A stretch of DNA of 54,318 nucleotides from Fonticula alba (GCF_000388065.1 NW_009242971.1:4540674-4594991), one strand, 5' to 3'. Counted from the stretch's first letter, positions 12,228-23,808 are shown. Notes: generated by a model not told the origin, from the letters alone. Numbers and translations: made by a program.

Positions 12228-14017
12228 AAGAAGAGGCCCTTGGCAGGGGCAGCGCGTTGCGAGTGTCGACGAAAGGGCCCCTGGATCTGCCGCGGCTCGG
12301 GAGAGCAGCCCCATCGACCCCGGGTGCCGGCGGGTCCCGGTGCCAGGCATGTGTGGCCGCCAGTGGGTCGTCACCCACAGGACTTTCTCCTTGTGGGCTG
12401 AGGGTCCGGAATACAACATAGACCTTGGGCGTGTGTGCGCCACCGCCCACCAACACCCGGAGGTGCCAGCCGTGTTCCGGGCCGGAGCTGCCTGCATCAG
12501 CCTCTGGCGCCGGGGGGAGGGGGGGGGGAGGGAAGACCAAGCGCCAGCATGCATGTTCATGCAAGCACTCACCGGGCACGCATGCACAAAGCCAGGAGGG
12601 CGAGAGGCTGGAGTTACGTGTGGCGAGGGACGGTTAAGAGTATCCGGAAATGCTGTTCGCAAGAGGGCCCCCCGCGGTTTGGACCATGCGCCGGTTGCCC
12701 CAGGCCAGCCTTGGTTGCGATCAATGCGTCGGGGCATGCCGGCTTTGCACCCTCCGACGTAGGCGTGTCAACCGGCAGCCGTGGGGCCCAGTGCCAACGC
12801 TCGTGTCATCCGCTGGGAGCTTGTGGCGGGGACCGACCGCGTCGGGTGCGCGCGCTGTCCCGGCTCCGCCGTGTGCGGTGAGTGGCGCGCGGGGGCGGTT
12901 GTTGGGGCAGCGGGCATGCGCCGCGAGAGGAGCCGGGCCCGCCCCCCGGCCGCCGGCCGCCCCTTGTTCGATCGGCGGCGAGCCTCCTCCCGGGGGAGTG
13001 GGGCGCGGGGGGCGCGAGAAACACCGGGGGCGGCCGCGCGCAAACGGCGAGCCGCACGTGTTTAGCCTCTAGGGCATCTTGTCCTGCTCTCGGCGCGCTC
13101 TCGGACGCCGGGTCCTGCGGGCTTCCCGGTCGGGGCCCTTTGCATCTGGGGTCCTCGCATGCTGTTGGTGTGCGGAGGCGCTCTCGGGGCCGGCAGGGGG
13201 GGGAGGGGGGGGTGAGGTAGGTGGAAAACATTTCACCGAGAGGAACGCGGAAAACGTGTTGGTGTTGGTCCGGGCGCGGGAGCCGATGCTCGAGGTCGCC
13301 CGTGCGTCGGGGCGGGCGGGTGTGCCTCGGTGTCTTGAAATGATCTGCACGTTGGGCCTGTGCCATGACTGTGGACGCGTGTGCGCTTGGTGCGCTCGGT
13401 GTGTCGGGCTTTTTCGCCGGCGGCGCGGTCCGACATGCGACATGCTCGCGTCCGGGGCCGCCGGTTTCGGATGGTGGTGAGGAGGGCCCTCCGGGAAATG
13501 CCCCTCCGCCGGGGCAGGTCCAGTTGGGCGCCGGCTGGCAGATGGGCTGCCGGCAGGGGCCCGGCTCTGCTGGGGAAGTGGCCAGTGTTTTTTTCTGGCG
13601 AGATTTCGGGATGAGCGCGGGGAGCCGGGCAGATGGCCCGGCACGCTTCCCCCTCCGGCCGGCCGGCCGGCCGCCCAAGCTGCCCGGCTTTGGGCTGGCC
13701 AAGATCTTGCTGCCGGGGTCCGCGGAGAGGGGCGAGGAGAGAGGCGGCCGCCCTCGTTGACTGGCAGGGCAGGGGGGGCGGGGGGAAAAAAGCACCACGC
13801 CTAATGCCCCCGGGGGCCGGCTCTCGGGGCCACCCCTCTCTACGGTTTGCCTTCCTCCCCCACACCCGCCCTCCCTCCCCTCCTGGCTCCCCCCCTCTCT
13901 CTCTCTGTCTCTCTCTCTCTCTCCTTCCCATCTTTTCCTCCCGCTCTCCGCCGCTTGCCGCCCGATCCTGGCCCTGCTCCCGTCCTGCTGCAAACCCCCC
14001 CCGTCGGGCTGCCGTCA
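12228..14017. other. Intergenic region, receptor kinase to ADCK2-like gene
   Basis: About 1.8 kb with no supported gene. The first part should hold the 3' UTR of the receptor kinase. The last 170 bases (13850-13960) are an almost pure C/T tract with CTCTCT repeats just before the ADCK2-like start, matching the pyrimidine-rich leaders of other genes here. Confidence 0.6.
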
Positions 14018-17000
14018 ATGCCGCTGCCGGACGCCACCTACCATCCCAGCCGGTACCTGCTGCTGGGAGGGCTCCGGCCGCTGGGACGGCCGTCCCTCGG
14101 GTACTTGGTCCCCCGGCTGTCGGAGGGGGCCCGCTACCAGCTGGCGGTGTCGGCCTTGGCTCCGAATTCCGGCCTGGTGCTGGACAACCTGACCCCCATT
14201 TGGGCCACGGTTCGACACCGGAATGCCCCCTTCGCGCCGCCCTCCTGCGATGATGAGGCCCTGCCGGTGCGGCTGGCGGTGCAAGTTTACAGCAGCCTGG
14301 CCGCGGCCACCGGGGCCCCGTGCACGGATCCCGGCGTGCCGCAGGGGACCAAGGCGGCCAAAGCCGCGGCGGCGGCCGCCGCATCGACCGCCGCCCCGGT
14401 GGAGGTGTGCTCCGACCGGGCATTCTCCCTGCCGACGGAGTTCTCCTGCCTGAGGCCGGTGGCCGGCTTGGCGGCCGGTACCCGGCGCTTGGCGCATGCG
14501 GCCTCCAGCCCGGGGCTGCCGGCGCGCCATGTGCTGGACTCGCGCTCCGGCACGCCATTGCGTTTGGTGGTGCGCTCGGAGACCGACCTGCTCACCGCGT
14601 GCATCCATCGGCTCGGGGCCTTCACCGCGTGCTCCCTCAGCCGGCTGCTGCTGGGGGAGGATTCCCTGCAGTTGACCGGTGCCGGGAGCCCGGCCGCTCC
14701 CATGCAGGGGACCGGCCCGCCGGAGGGCACCCCTCCGCCGGTGGCCAGCACGCCGGGGCTCCGGAAGCCCCCCCGGTTGCCGGTGTCGGCCATTGCCCTG
14801 GCCCGGCCGCAGCGGGATTGCCTGATCATCCCTCGGCGCGCGCGCCCGGGGCTCGGCCGGCAGATGGGCCTGGCGCTGAAACGCTCGGCCACCGACACCT
14901 GGAACATGGCCTGGGCCACGGTGACCGGGCGCTATCGTCGGCGGCTGGTGCCCTCGGCGCGGGCCGACCCCGGGGCCAGGTGGTCGCCGCGGCTGGCCGG
15001 CCCCAGTGCCCTGGCCGCCCGGTCGGCCGACTTCCTGGCCACCTGCGTGGTGGATTCCATGCGGGCGGCCTTCCTGGCGACGGTCTTGTCGCCGGTCCTC
15101 CTGGCCGCGCCCATCTGCCTGTCAGACAACTCGCCGGTGTGGCTGCGCACCGCCTTCTGGCACCTTGTGACCGAGGCCCTGGAGCTATGCGGGCCGACAT
15201 TCATCAAGCTCGGCCAGTGGGCGGCCACCCGGCCGGACATGCTGCCCCCCGAGGCGGCGAGTGCCCTTTCGCGATTGCACAGCGCGGTCAAGCCCCACTC
15301 GGCGGCCGTGGCCCGGGCCTCCCTGGCGAAGGCCGTGGCGCCGGCACAGCTGGCCTCGGTATTCAGTCGCTTTGAGGATGTTCCCGTTGGTGCTGGCTGC
15401 ATTGCTCAAGTCCACCGGGCGGTGCTGCGTCAAACCGGGCAGGTGGTCGCCGTGACGATCCAGCATCCCGGCGTGCGGAAGGTGGTCGAGCGGGACTTGA
15501 GGCTGATCCAGCGCGCGGCGGCCACCGGCGAGTGGCTCATTCCCTGGATCCAGGTGACCGGCGCGGCCAACACCTTTGCCCAGGTGATGCGCGAGCAGAT
15601 GGACTTCCGTCAGGAGGCCCGGCATCTGGATCGGTTTTTGGAAAACTTCGACGGCGTGTCCGAAGTCACCTTCCCGATGCCCGTATGGCCGTATGTATCG
15701 CGCGAGGTTGTCGTGGAGACCTTCCTCCAGGGGATACCCATCAGCCAGTGCGTGGGGCACTTTGTTCTTGCCTTGTGCTTGGCTCTTTTGCTCTTCCCTT
15801 TTTCGCCCCTTCCTTTCGCATTCGCTGCCGTGCCCCCCTTTCCCTGGGTTTGTGAGGATGCCGCCGCCGCCGCCGGGCTCGTTTCTTTTTTTTCTTTTTT
15901 TTCTTTTTTTTGCTGACAAGAGCACCTGCCGCCGGGATGGGCACACACAATCCTTGATCCATGCATCGGGGCTGGATGTGCCTCCCTTCCTTGTCCCTTT
16001 GTTCGTGCCTTTCTGCGTGCGTGTACATGCGCGTGGGTAGTTTCCTCGAACGTCAGGATGAATTCACGCGATCGCTGTCGGCCGTCGGGCTGTCGGCCTT
16101 CCTGAAGATGATCCTCGTGGACAATTACATTGTACGTGTGGTGGCGGCCACGGTGTGCCTTTCTTTGGCATGGTCCTGCTCTCATTGGCTTGGGCCATCC
16201 GCCAGCTGGCCGGCGCGCTCCTTTTTTGCTCGGGTTCCCCCATTTTGGATTGGGAACTTACACCCACCCGCCCACCCGCCCACCCACACACCCACACACA
16301 CGCACGCAGCATGCCGATCTTCATCCTGGCAATATCATCGTCCAGCCGGGCAGTCTGGTGGAGCCACGCCCGCCAACCGGGATCCGGGGATTCTTTTCGC
16401 GGCTTTCCTCCTCGACCGGTCGGTCTGCCGGTTCGAGCGGCCCCCAGGAGGAGAATCTCTTCTCGGCCGCGCGGCTGGGCGGCCCTGCCGAGGGAGCCGC
16501 CTCGGCGGAGGGTCCGCTTGGGGTGTTGGCCTGGCTGCAATCGCTCTTCTTCGGCCAGGGCCTTGGGTCATCGGTTGCGCGCACTCAGCCGCGCCTTGGG
16601 TTTGTGGATGCCGGGATTGTGGTCCGCTTGAATCCGGCCGATCGGACAAACTTCGTCGACCTCTTTTCGGCGGTGGTCTTCGGCCGTGGGGCCCTTGCGG
16701 CCACGTTGATGATCGAGCGCAGCTCCAAGCCCGAGAGTGTCCTCGACCGGGAGGGCTTCGTTCGGGAGATGACTCGTGTCATTGATTTCGTCCAACGGAA
16801 CTCCTTCAAGGTGCGTCAGCTACTTTGTCGCCGGGGCATGCACACCTCCATGCATCCAAAGGCACACGGCCACATTCCGGCATATGGCCGCCCTTGTTCC
16901 TTTGATCGCCCACTGACATGGGCCCCGCCTCTGTGCTCCCTTCCTTCGGCCGTGTCGTTGCGCATCTACCCTTTCCGCGGCGGATCGCCGATGCTCGCCC

Positions 17001-17440
17001 CTGGGTCTCCTTCCCGGCCCGCGCGCACACACACGCACACACGCACACATCCCGGCACCTCCGAGTAGCTTGGTAATGTCCATGTGTCCGAGGTCCTGAG
17101 CCACGTTCTGGATCTGGTCCGGGTGCATCGGGTCATGATAGATACATCCTTCACATCGCTCATCATGGGCATCATCATTCTCGAGGGCCTGGGCCGGCAG
17201 CTGTACCCGAATCTAGATCTGCTTGACGTGGCGCGCCCGTGGCTGGCCCGGGCGGATGGCGAGCTTCAAGAGCTGGCCGCGCCGAGCCGCATGCTGGCCG
17301 CCGCCCTGACAGCCCGGTCGATTGCACGTCGGGTGATCGGCGATTTCACAACCCCGGAGGATCGGACTTTTGCCTCCGGCGGGCCGGACGCCGCTCAGAC
17401 ACCCTCTCCACCGCCTTCGCCCAAGTTCCCGACCCTTTGA
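14018..17440 (+). CDS. ADCK2: ADCK2-like UbiB/ABC1 atypical kinase
   Basis: Four exons: 14018-15747, 16041-16131, 16310-16810, 17069-17440; 897 aa, longer than human ADCK2 (about 626) because of an N-terminal region and an insert after the catalytic loop. The family acts in mitochondria in coenzyme Q and lipid metabolism. Visible motifs: the KxGQ signature as FIKLGQWAATRPD (Lys about 397), the glycine/alanine-rich loop as VGAGCIAQVHRA, the catalytic loop HADLHPGN (608-615), and the DFG-like VDAG. HADLHPGN starts exactly at exon 3, and phases match at every junction. The order and the VDN-HADLHPGN spacing fit the ADCK2 branch best. Oddity: the family's VAVK lysine is Thr480 (VAVTIQHP). The start at 14018 follows a long CT-rich leader; an in-frame ATG at 13847 would translate that leader and looks unlikely. 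No clear mitochondrial presequence follows 14018. Confidence 0.85.
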
Positions 17441-18192
17441 GCGCGACCGGTGGAAGGAACCGCCGAACGGCGGACGGCCAGCTCCCCTGCCTGGGCTGTC
17501 TCTCGGGGAGGGCGCCCATAGTCATACGATGTCATCTTTTTTCTTCTTTTTTTTCCTTTTCCCTTGTCGCCCTGTGTGAGCGTGGGTGTGGATGGGCGTG
17601 CGCGGCCGTTCCGCGCAATAGAGCGAACGCCCTCCTGTCTAGATGCGCACCCCTGGCCCTGCTCGCCCCTGCCGACACTCATCGCCCTCTGCCACACTCC
17701 ATAGGGAGTTAGCAGGTGGATGCGCCGGTGGGCGAGCCGGCGAGGTCCCCGCACCCAGGCACACGCGCCCGCGCCCGCGCGCCCGCGCGCCCTCCCCCCC
17801 CCCCCCGTTGCTCTCCGTGGCCCTCTGACAAATGTGCCGGGGCATGTGCCCCGCGCTTGAATATACACCTAGATCCGTTGGGAGTTGGTCGTTTTTTCGT
17901 GGCGATTTTGAACTTGTCTCGGGGGCGCGCTCGCGCAGAGGCCGGGGGGGCGAGGCGGGGGGGGGGGGGGATCTCCATGCTGGCTTGTGCGTTCGGGCAA
18001 AGAAGCAGCCTGGCGGGCGCCCGGGGGTCAGATCTTGGCCACCAGCCTCCCTTGCCTCTCCTCCCCTCCAGGCACATGCGCAAGCACACGCCTGCTTTCT
18101 CTCCCCCTTCCCCCTTCTTGCTTCCTTCCCGCCTCCACGCCCTCTCCCTCGCCCACTTGGCAATCTACTCCCGGCCACACACGCGCAATACC
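17441..18192. other. Intergenic region, ADCK2-like gene to HAT1
   Basis: About 750 bases with no supported gene. It includes a T-rich patch (17527-17560) that may be part of the 3' end of the ADCK2-like transcript, C and G homopolymers (17799-17808, 17957-17970), and a C/T-rich leader from about 18100 to 18170 before the HAT1 start. Confidence 0.6.
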
Positions 18193-20723
18193 ATGGCCTC
18201 CATTGGCGCCTTCCATGATGACCACTTCGGTGCCCAGTCGAAGGAGGCTTCCACGGTCACATTGGCCTATACCTGCTTCGAATATCGCCTGAGTACGTTG
18301 GGGGGCTTCCATGCGCCGCGCCGCCGAGCATGTGCCCGGGGCATGGTTGGGTGGTGGCTGTCCATTTGCCGGCCTACGGTTACCAGTGCGCCGATGCTCA
18401 CCTGTCTGTCTCTGCAGTTGATGACCTCGATGTCAGTCAGTTGGATGCGGCTGAGGCTCTCGCGCCGCCGGGTGAGTCCCAGCCTCGCACCTTCTCCCGG
18501 ACAGCCGACGAGGCTGAGGCCGGTGACGATGTTGCCGGGGCCGGGGGCCCGGCCCTCGCCCCTGTGCCGGCCAAAGTCCAGGTACCTCGCCATGAGGAAG
18601 CAACTGACCAGCCGGAGTCCAAGCGCCGGCGCATTTGCCCAACCCCGGTGGACACGCTGCCCGAGCGCCCGGCCGCCATGGTCGTGCAGGATGCCGAAAG
18701 CACCGACGAGGAGGCCCCGGACGAGGAGTCCGGCAGTGATGTCGGCGAGTCCGGCAGCGATGGGTCCACCGGCGATGACAGCCACAGCGATGGGGATGAC
18801 AGCGAGGAGGACGAAACCCCGGAGGGTGGCTGGTTCCTGCACCAAGTCTTCGGCGCGGATGAAACCATCATCGGGCATGTGAATCCCCGGGTGAAGGTGT
18901 ATCAGGCGGCGGACACACTGCTCCCTCTGCTGGTGGCCGAAAGTGATGCCGTCCTGGCCGGGCCATTGACCACCAACCTGGAGGGGTGCCTGCGTCCCTG
19001 GCTGCCGGCTGATTGTGCGTTTCGCCCTTGAGAGAGGGGGGGGGGGGGGGCGTCTTTCATGCGGCATGGTGACCTAGTTGCTGACACGGTCCGCTCCTTT
19101 GCCCGGTGTGCTTTTCACCTCCGCCACTGCTTGTTGCTCGGAGCAGACGAGACAAGCCCGGAGAAGTGGGTCGAGCGCGCGCGGCAGGAGCGCGCGACCT
19201 TTCAGCCTCCGGGCGAGCGTGTGGCCGAGTTTCTGGCCCTTCCAGGGAACTTTGCCACCGGCTCGTCGGATGCCGATGACACTGCCGTCAAGTACTCGGT
19301 CTTCCGCGTGCGTTGGTCTTGGATTGTGCTCTGCCCCGCCCTTTTACTCGCCTCTCGCCGATGGGCACGCGTGTGGCATCGTCTGACAGGGCCCTCGGGG
19401 ACTTTTGACATGGGCAGTGCCACATCACGGATCCCGGCGCGCGTGCTTTCCACCACCGTGCCCATCTGTTGACTGCGCTGAATATCGAAACGGCCTCGGC
19501 CGAGCCCGGCGGCCTGGACGACAGCGACAAGTGGGTGATGTACTATGTGTGCGTGATGGCCCCACCGGCCGAATGCCATGCGGATCTGCCTGCCTTGCTG
19601 GCGTGCCGACTGGCGCTCCTGCAATTGCCGCCACCGCCGCCGCCGCCGCCGCCCTTTCCGGTGTGTGCGCAGGTTCGAGCATGCGGGCGATCACCTTCGC
19701 TTCGCGGGCCTGGCAACAACGCATCCCTTCTACCAGCGTGCGGATCGCCTTGTCTGGCGTCTGGCTTTGCTGACGGTGTCCCCGGCACATGGGCGCCGGG
19801 GCATCGGCCGTACGTGTTGGCCCTTGGGCCCTTCCTGCCTTTTGCCCGGCCCTCTGCCCCTGTGTGCTGGGCCATCCTCGCTTGCGAGATCTCCCTCGGC
19901 CCTCTTGCTTACACACATGGGCGTCCCCATCGGCCCCACCATTCGTCCATACACACATAGAGAGGATCTATGAGGCGGTCTTCGCGGATATCTACACTCG
20001 CTTTGGCGACGTGCTGGCTGCCTTCACAAGTGCGTGCTTCGCTTCTCCTGGCGCATCCTGCCGCCCGCCATGTGGGGTCCCTCGCTGCGGTGGTACTTCC
20101 CCGGCTGACTTGTCGGGCTCTGCCCATGTATCTCCCTCAGTCGAGGATCCGAATCCGTCGATGCAGCAGCTCCGCGATCGGGCGGATCTGGCCCTGCTGC
20201 TGGACTGCCAGCCGGCTGTGTGGCTGACCAGTGGGCAGGATGAGCGGCGACAGCTCCGCCGCGGGGACCTCCGGCCGCTGGCCTGTGCGCCGGCCACTTT
20301 GCCGATTGTTCCGCTGTCGAGCCAGCCGGCTGCCGTGGCCAGCGGGAACTTCCTTCGCCCGGGGCTCCGGCGGTCGGCCGACGTGTCGGCCGATGAGCGT
20401 CTGCTGGCCGAGCTGACCGAGGGTCAGGTTGGTGTCCCGACGGCCCAGTCTATCGGGGCCATTTGTCGCCTGCTGCGGGTGTCGCGGGTGCAGGCCGGGC
20501 GCCTGGCTCTCGGGCTTTGCTTGTGGGCGCACTTCGGTGGCCGTGGCCGCTGGGGCGCCATCGACCGGCACCAGCTCCTGACTCAGCTGCGCCTGTGGAG
20601 CAAGGGCCGCACATATGTCGAGGTGCGTGTGCGAGGAATGGCTCCTCGATGCCTGTGCTCCTGCCATTCCCCTGTCGATCGCTGACCTGCCCCATCATTC
20701 CTCCGCCGCTTCCTTGGCCGTCC

Positions 20724-20784
<61 letters not shown>

Positions 20785-21015
20785 CTCAATCTGGCTCCCC
20801 TGCTGACGGCCCGCCATCTGGAGGTCCCGGGAGTCAAGTCGGCCGAGGAGATCGCCGCCGCTCAAAAGAAGGCCCGACATGGCACGGTGGCCGCCGCCAC
20901 CCGGGCCCAGGTCTTGGATGCACTGGCTGACAACTGGCAGGAGACCGAGTCCCGCTGGCGGCAGATTGTCCGGTCGGTCGAGCACCGCCTGGCCGGCGGC
21001 GAGAACCAGCCATGA
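18193..21015 (+). CDS. HAT1: Histone acetyltransferase type B catalytic subunit (HAT1)
   Basis: Eight exons: 18193-18292, 18418-19014, 19147-19307, 19418-19548, 19673-19809, 19961-20029, 20141-20622, 20785-21015; 635 aa with all phases consistent. HAT1 acetylates newly made histone H4 (Lys5/Lys12) before chromatin assembly. Family landmarks in order: HQVFGADETIIGH (HAT1 N-domain; human HQIFGEDEVIFGY), DSDKWVMYYVFE, the GNAT acetyl-CoA loop GRRGIG (about 370-375), and FTIEDPN around Glu400, which matches the catalytic-glutamate segment of yeast and human HAT1; LRDRADL follows. Residues about 85-175 are a family-atypical acidic insert (many Glu, Asp, Ser) preceded by a basic KRRR stretch that may be a nuclear localisation signal. 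The first residue of the QxxGxG loop is Gly. The last intron carries a long (CA)n tract directly before its AG. The gene converges on the PSI gene 248 bases downstream. Confidence 0.88.
20725..20782 (+). repeat. (AC)n microsatellite at a 3' splice site
   Basis: About 29 perfect AC units end directly in the AG acceptor of HAT1 exon 8 (20785). A CTGAC branch-like motif lies upstream near 20683. Confidence 0.92.
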
Positions 21016-21263
21016 TACAGTCGGCTTCTTGCCTCCTGTCTCCCAGCTATGAGGCCCATCCTACGACGGGGCATAAAAAGATGTTGCAAAAGAAAAATGG
21101 ACACATGTAGTTCGTTTGGAGGTTGTATTCTTTCCCTCCCTTGTGCAGACACACGTACGAGAGGGGGGAGAAACATACTATGCACGAGGCAGGGAGGGGG
21201 GGGGGAGGGAGGGAGGACCAGGAGGAACTATAGGGGAGGCTATGCACACACACACACACACCC
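21016..21263. other. Convergent 3' region between HAT1 and the PSI gene
   Basis: Only 248 bases separate the stop of HAT1 (+) and the stop of the PSI gene (-), so both 3' UTRs and polyadenylation signals must fit here. I see a CATAAAAAG element at about 21070 for HAT1, a GGGA-rich block, and a short (CA)n at 21245-21262. Confidence 0.6.
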
Positions 21264-22649
21264 TTAGAGCTTGTCGTAGCGGTGGGTGTCAGAGCCGATG
21301 GAGGACCCCTCGCCCGGGGAACCGGCGGAGCCCTCCTCACCGAGGACCGAGCCCATGGTCATGCCGCGCTTGCGAGCATAGGACAGACCAAAGAAGCCGG
21401 CCACCACGAGGACCAGAGAGAAGATCATGCCGCCGATGAAGAGGCCGGCGGTGCTGGGGACCTTGTGGCACTTGCCACCCTCCGGGGGGCAGTAGTAGCC
21501 GCGGTTGCAGGGCTGGTCGCAGGAGCACGACAGGATGTTGCTGCAGTTGCCCTTCTCCGAGAGGGGGATGCACCCGGTCTTGGAGCAGTAGATGCAATCC
21601 GGGGAGGAGCTGCAAGACGAGCAGCTGGTGATGGCAGAGCAGTCGACGCACTTGTCATTCGAGCCGAAGATCCAGCTGCGAGTGCCATTGCACGTGTAAT
21701 CCAGCGGCCCGAGCGAGGAGCCGAAGTTGCACCGACGAGTGGTCGAGCACCAGCCGCAGTTGGGGAGCTTGGCGCAGGAGGCGCAATCGGTCTGGGCCTC
21801 GCAGAGGGGCTCCTCCTCGGAAGAGGACTCCGGGCAGGCATACGGCGACCGGGCCGACAGGGTGTAGCTGCAGGGCCGGCTGCGGTTCAGGTGGTTGGAG
21901 GCAGTCAGGTGCGTGAGGGGGACATCCAGCTGGGGGTCACACTCGATGGTGATCAAAACCTGGTAGGTGGTCATGATGTTGAGGTCCGGGTCGAAGCAGC
22001 TGTCACCGCCGCGGTAGGAGACCAGCACGCCGCGGGTCTTGTCGGCGCTCGGGTAGCCGTGGATTTCCATGGACGACAGGCGGCCGATGGGGGTGGAAGA
22101 GGCGGTGGAGGTGCGGTACTCGCAGAAGGAGGCGGTGTTGGCCTCGATGGAGGCCGGGGCGTCGGTGTTCTCGGTGGCGGCATCGGGCTTGGAAGCGCAG
22201 GGGAGGACCACCGGCTCGCAAATGCGGAAGTAGGCAATGTAGTCATCATTCGACAGGTCGACAGCGATGAAGTCGGACGTCTCGTTGGTCGGGCGGATCT
22301 TGCCCAGGTGGGGGAAGTGAATGAAGCGGTTGGACCGGGGGTCGAAGGTCTGGAACCGGCAGTTCACCTCATCCGGCGGGGGGGGGAGAGAACCGGAGTC
22401 CGAGCTGCTGGAGCCCTCCTCCGGGGGAGGGAGGTCCGACCCGGGGGTCGAGTCATCCGGCATCGAGGTGGAGGCCGAGGCGGAGGCCGAGGTGGAGGCC
22501 GAGGCGGAGGCCGAGGCGGAGGCCGAGGTGGAGGCCGAGGCAGAAGCCGAAGCCGAGGAGGCGTCAATGGTCATGGCCGCGGTCGTCGTGGCCGCCATCA
22601 TGACCAGCGCCAGCAGGCCCAGCAGCATGCGGAGCTTGGGGAGGCCCAT
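21264..22649 (-). CDS. Type I membrane protein with PSI-like cysteine-rich domains
   Basis: A single uninterrupted exon, 461 aa, in a window where nearly every other gene has introns. The ATG at 22649 was chosen because a signal peptide follows (MGLPKLRMLLGLLALVMMAA). Next comes an Ala-Ser/Thr-Ser repeat (about residues 28-65), probably a glycosylated stalk, then an Asp/Pro/Ser linker and an ectodomain of about 200 residues that I do not recognise. From about 280 to 395 lie clustered cysteines with CASCAKLPNCGWCS and CSSCSSSPDCIYCS, the CxxCxxxxxCxWC pattern of PSI (plexin-semaphorin-integrin) domains, repeated twice. A TM helix (about 402-424, IGGMIFSLVLVVAGFFGL) and a 37-residue Gly/Ser-rich tail ending in YDKL complete it. 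Role: cell-surface adhesion or sensing is plausible but not shown. Confidence 0.8.
   Translation of the reverse strand: MGLPKLRMLLGLLALVMMAATTTAAMTIDASSASASASASTSASASASASASTSASASASTSMPDDSTPGSDLPPPEEGSSSSDSGSLPPPPDEVNCRFQTFDPRSNRFIHFPHLGKIRPTNETSDFIAVDLSNDDYIAYFRICEPVVLPCASKPDAATENTDAPASIEANTASFCEYRTSTASSTPIGRLSSMEIHGYPSADKTRGVLVSYRGGDSCFDPDLNIMTTYQVLITIECDPQLDVPLTHLTASNHLNRSRPCSYTLSARSPYACPESSSEEEPLCEAQTDCASCAKLPNCGWCSTTRRCNFGSSLGPLDYTCNGTRSWIFGSNDKCVDCSAITSCSSCSSSPDCIYCSKTGCIPLSEKGNCSNILSCSCDQPCNRGYYCPPEGGKCHKVPSTAGLFIGGMIFSLVLVVAGFFGLSYARKRGMTMGSVLGEEGSAGSPGEGSSIGSDTHRYDKL
22455..22570 (-). repeat. Ala-Ser coding repeat in the PSI protein
   Basis: On the + strand this reads as repeated GAGGCCGAGGCGGAGGCC-type units; on the coding strand it gives alternating Ala-Ser with periodic Thr-Ser. 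The units are near-identical 18- and 24-base blocks, suggesting recent expansion. Confidence 0.85.
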
Positions 22650-23770
22650 GGTGGTGCAGGGAGGGGGGGGGGGAGGCAGCAGCAAAGGTGGAGCAGCGGC
22701 AGGATTTGCGGCAGATCGTGGACCGGGCCGCCTACTGGGGCACCTGAAAAGGGGGACTCGCGTGTACTCGCACACGCCGGCCCCCCTCCCCCCGTTTCGC
22801 CCAACTCATCCCCCCCCCCCCCCTCTACAACTTGTGGGAGGCGGGGCGTGTGAGGAATGCGCCAACCTCCGTGCATGCCGGGATGCCGAAAGCTGGGGTA
22901 CCGTTCGCCCCTTGTTCCCCGGCTCATCCCTCGAGGGGGTCCCGGCGGCGGGTCACTGTGTGGGGCACAAATGAGATCCCCCGCCCCCTCCCCGCCCCCC
23001 CACACACAGAGCAACAGACGAGGGGCCAGGAGCCGGCGCCCATGCGTGCCCCGCCGTACTGGGAGGCGGGGGCACCAGGTCCGGCGCCCTTGGGTACTAC
23101 GCGGAGGTGAGTGCGCCTTGCCCGCGCGCGCTAAGGTCGTCCGGCTTGATTGGGGGATGTCCATCCGGGTTCCCGCGTCCCGAGGACCGGGGGGAGGGGG
23201 GGGGGGTGGGAGCGCCGGCTCGCTCGGGCATCGCACCCCCCGGCGGCGCGGGCCCAAAATCCAATAACATTGCCCCGGGTCCGTGCGCCCCCACTCCCCC
23301 GTGGGGCCGTGAATAGTGAAAGGCAGCGGACGACCTGGGCGAGAGAGTATGTGGGAGTGCCCCGATCCAGCCATGCATGACACATGGAAACGCACAGGGA
23401 GGCTGCCAGCTGGGGGTGCCCTCCTCGCGCTCGGTCGCCTCCTCGCTTGCCCTCTGGCCCTGGTTCTTTGCGCCTGCGGGGGTGCGCGCCGGTCCGCCCC
23501 CGCTCACTTTCTCTCCCTCTCCCCCCCCCTCTCCGGGGGTCGTGCTGGTGGCTGGATCGGCCGAGGCCAGGTCTGGGGCTGGCTCCGACTCGAGCATGTG
23601 ATCATATCACTCTTATGGGCCGTGTGAGCTTCACCCTCGAGGCGTGATATGGCAGCTCGCTGCCGGATTTGAGCCGCTCCTCTTCCTGGTGAGTGGGAGA
23701 AAGCCCCGGTCAAAAAAGGGTGCCCTGGGGGGGAACAAGCACACAATTCCATGTACAAGGTGCAAGCGTC

Positions 23771-23808
<38 letters not shown>

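Noticed and set aside
13847-14017. Upstream in-frame ATG for the ADCK2-like protein as a mitochondrial presequence
   Set aside because: It would translate a CT-repeat leader into Leu/Ser/Pro sequence with few basic residues; other genes have the same untranslated leaders.
12806-14558. Long minus-strand frames between the receptor kinase and the ADCK2-like gene
   Set aside because: Arg/Pro/Ser-rich with no motifs; the part beyond 14018 is antisense to the ADCK2-like coding exon.
21282-22853. A 523-codon plus-strand frame opposite the PSI gene
   Set aside because: The minus strand has a signal peptide, PSI cysteines and a TM helix; the plus-strand product is Gly/Ala/Arg/Val-rich shadow sequence.
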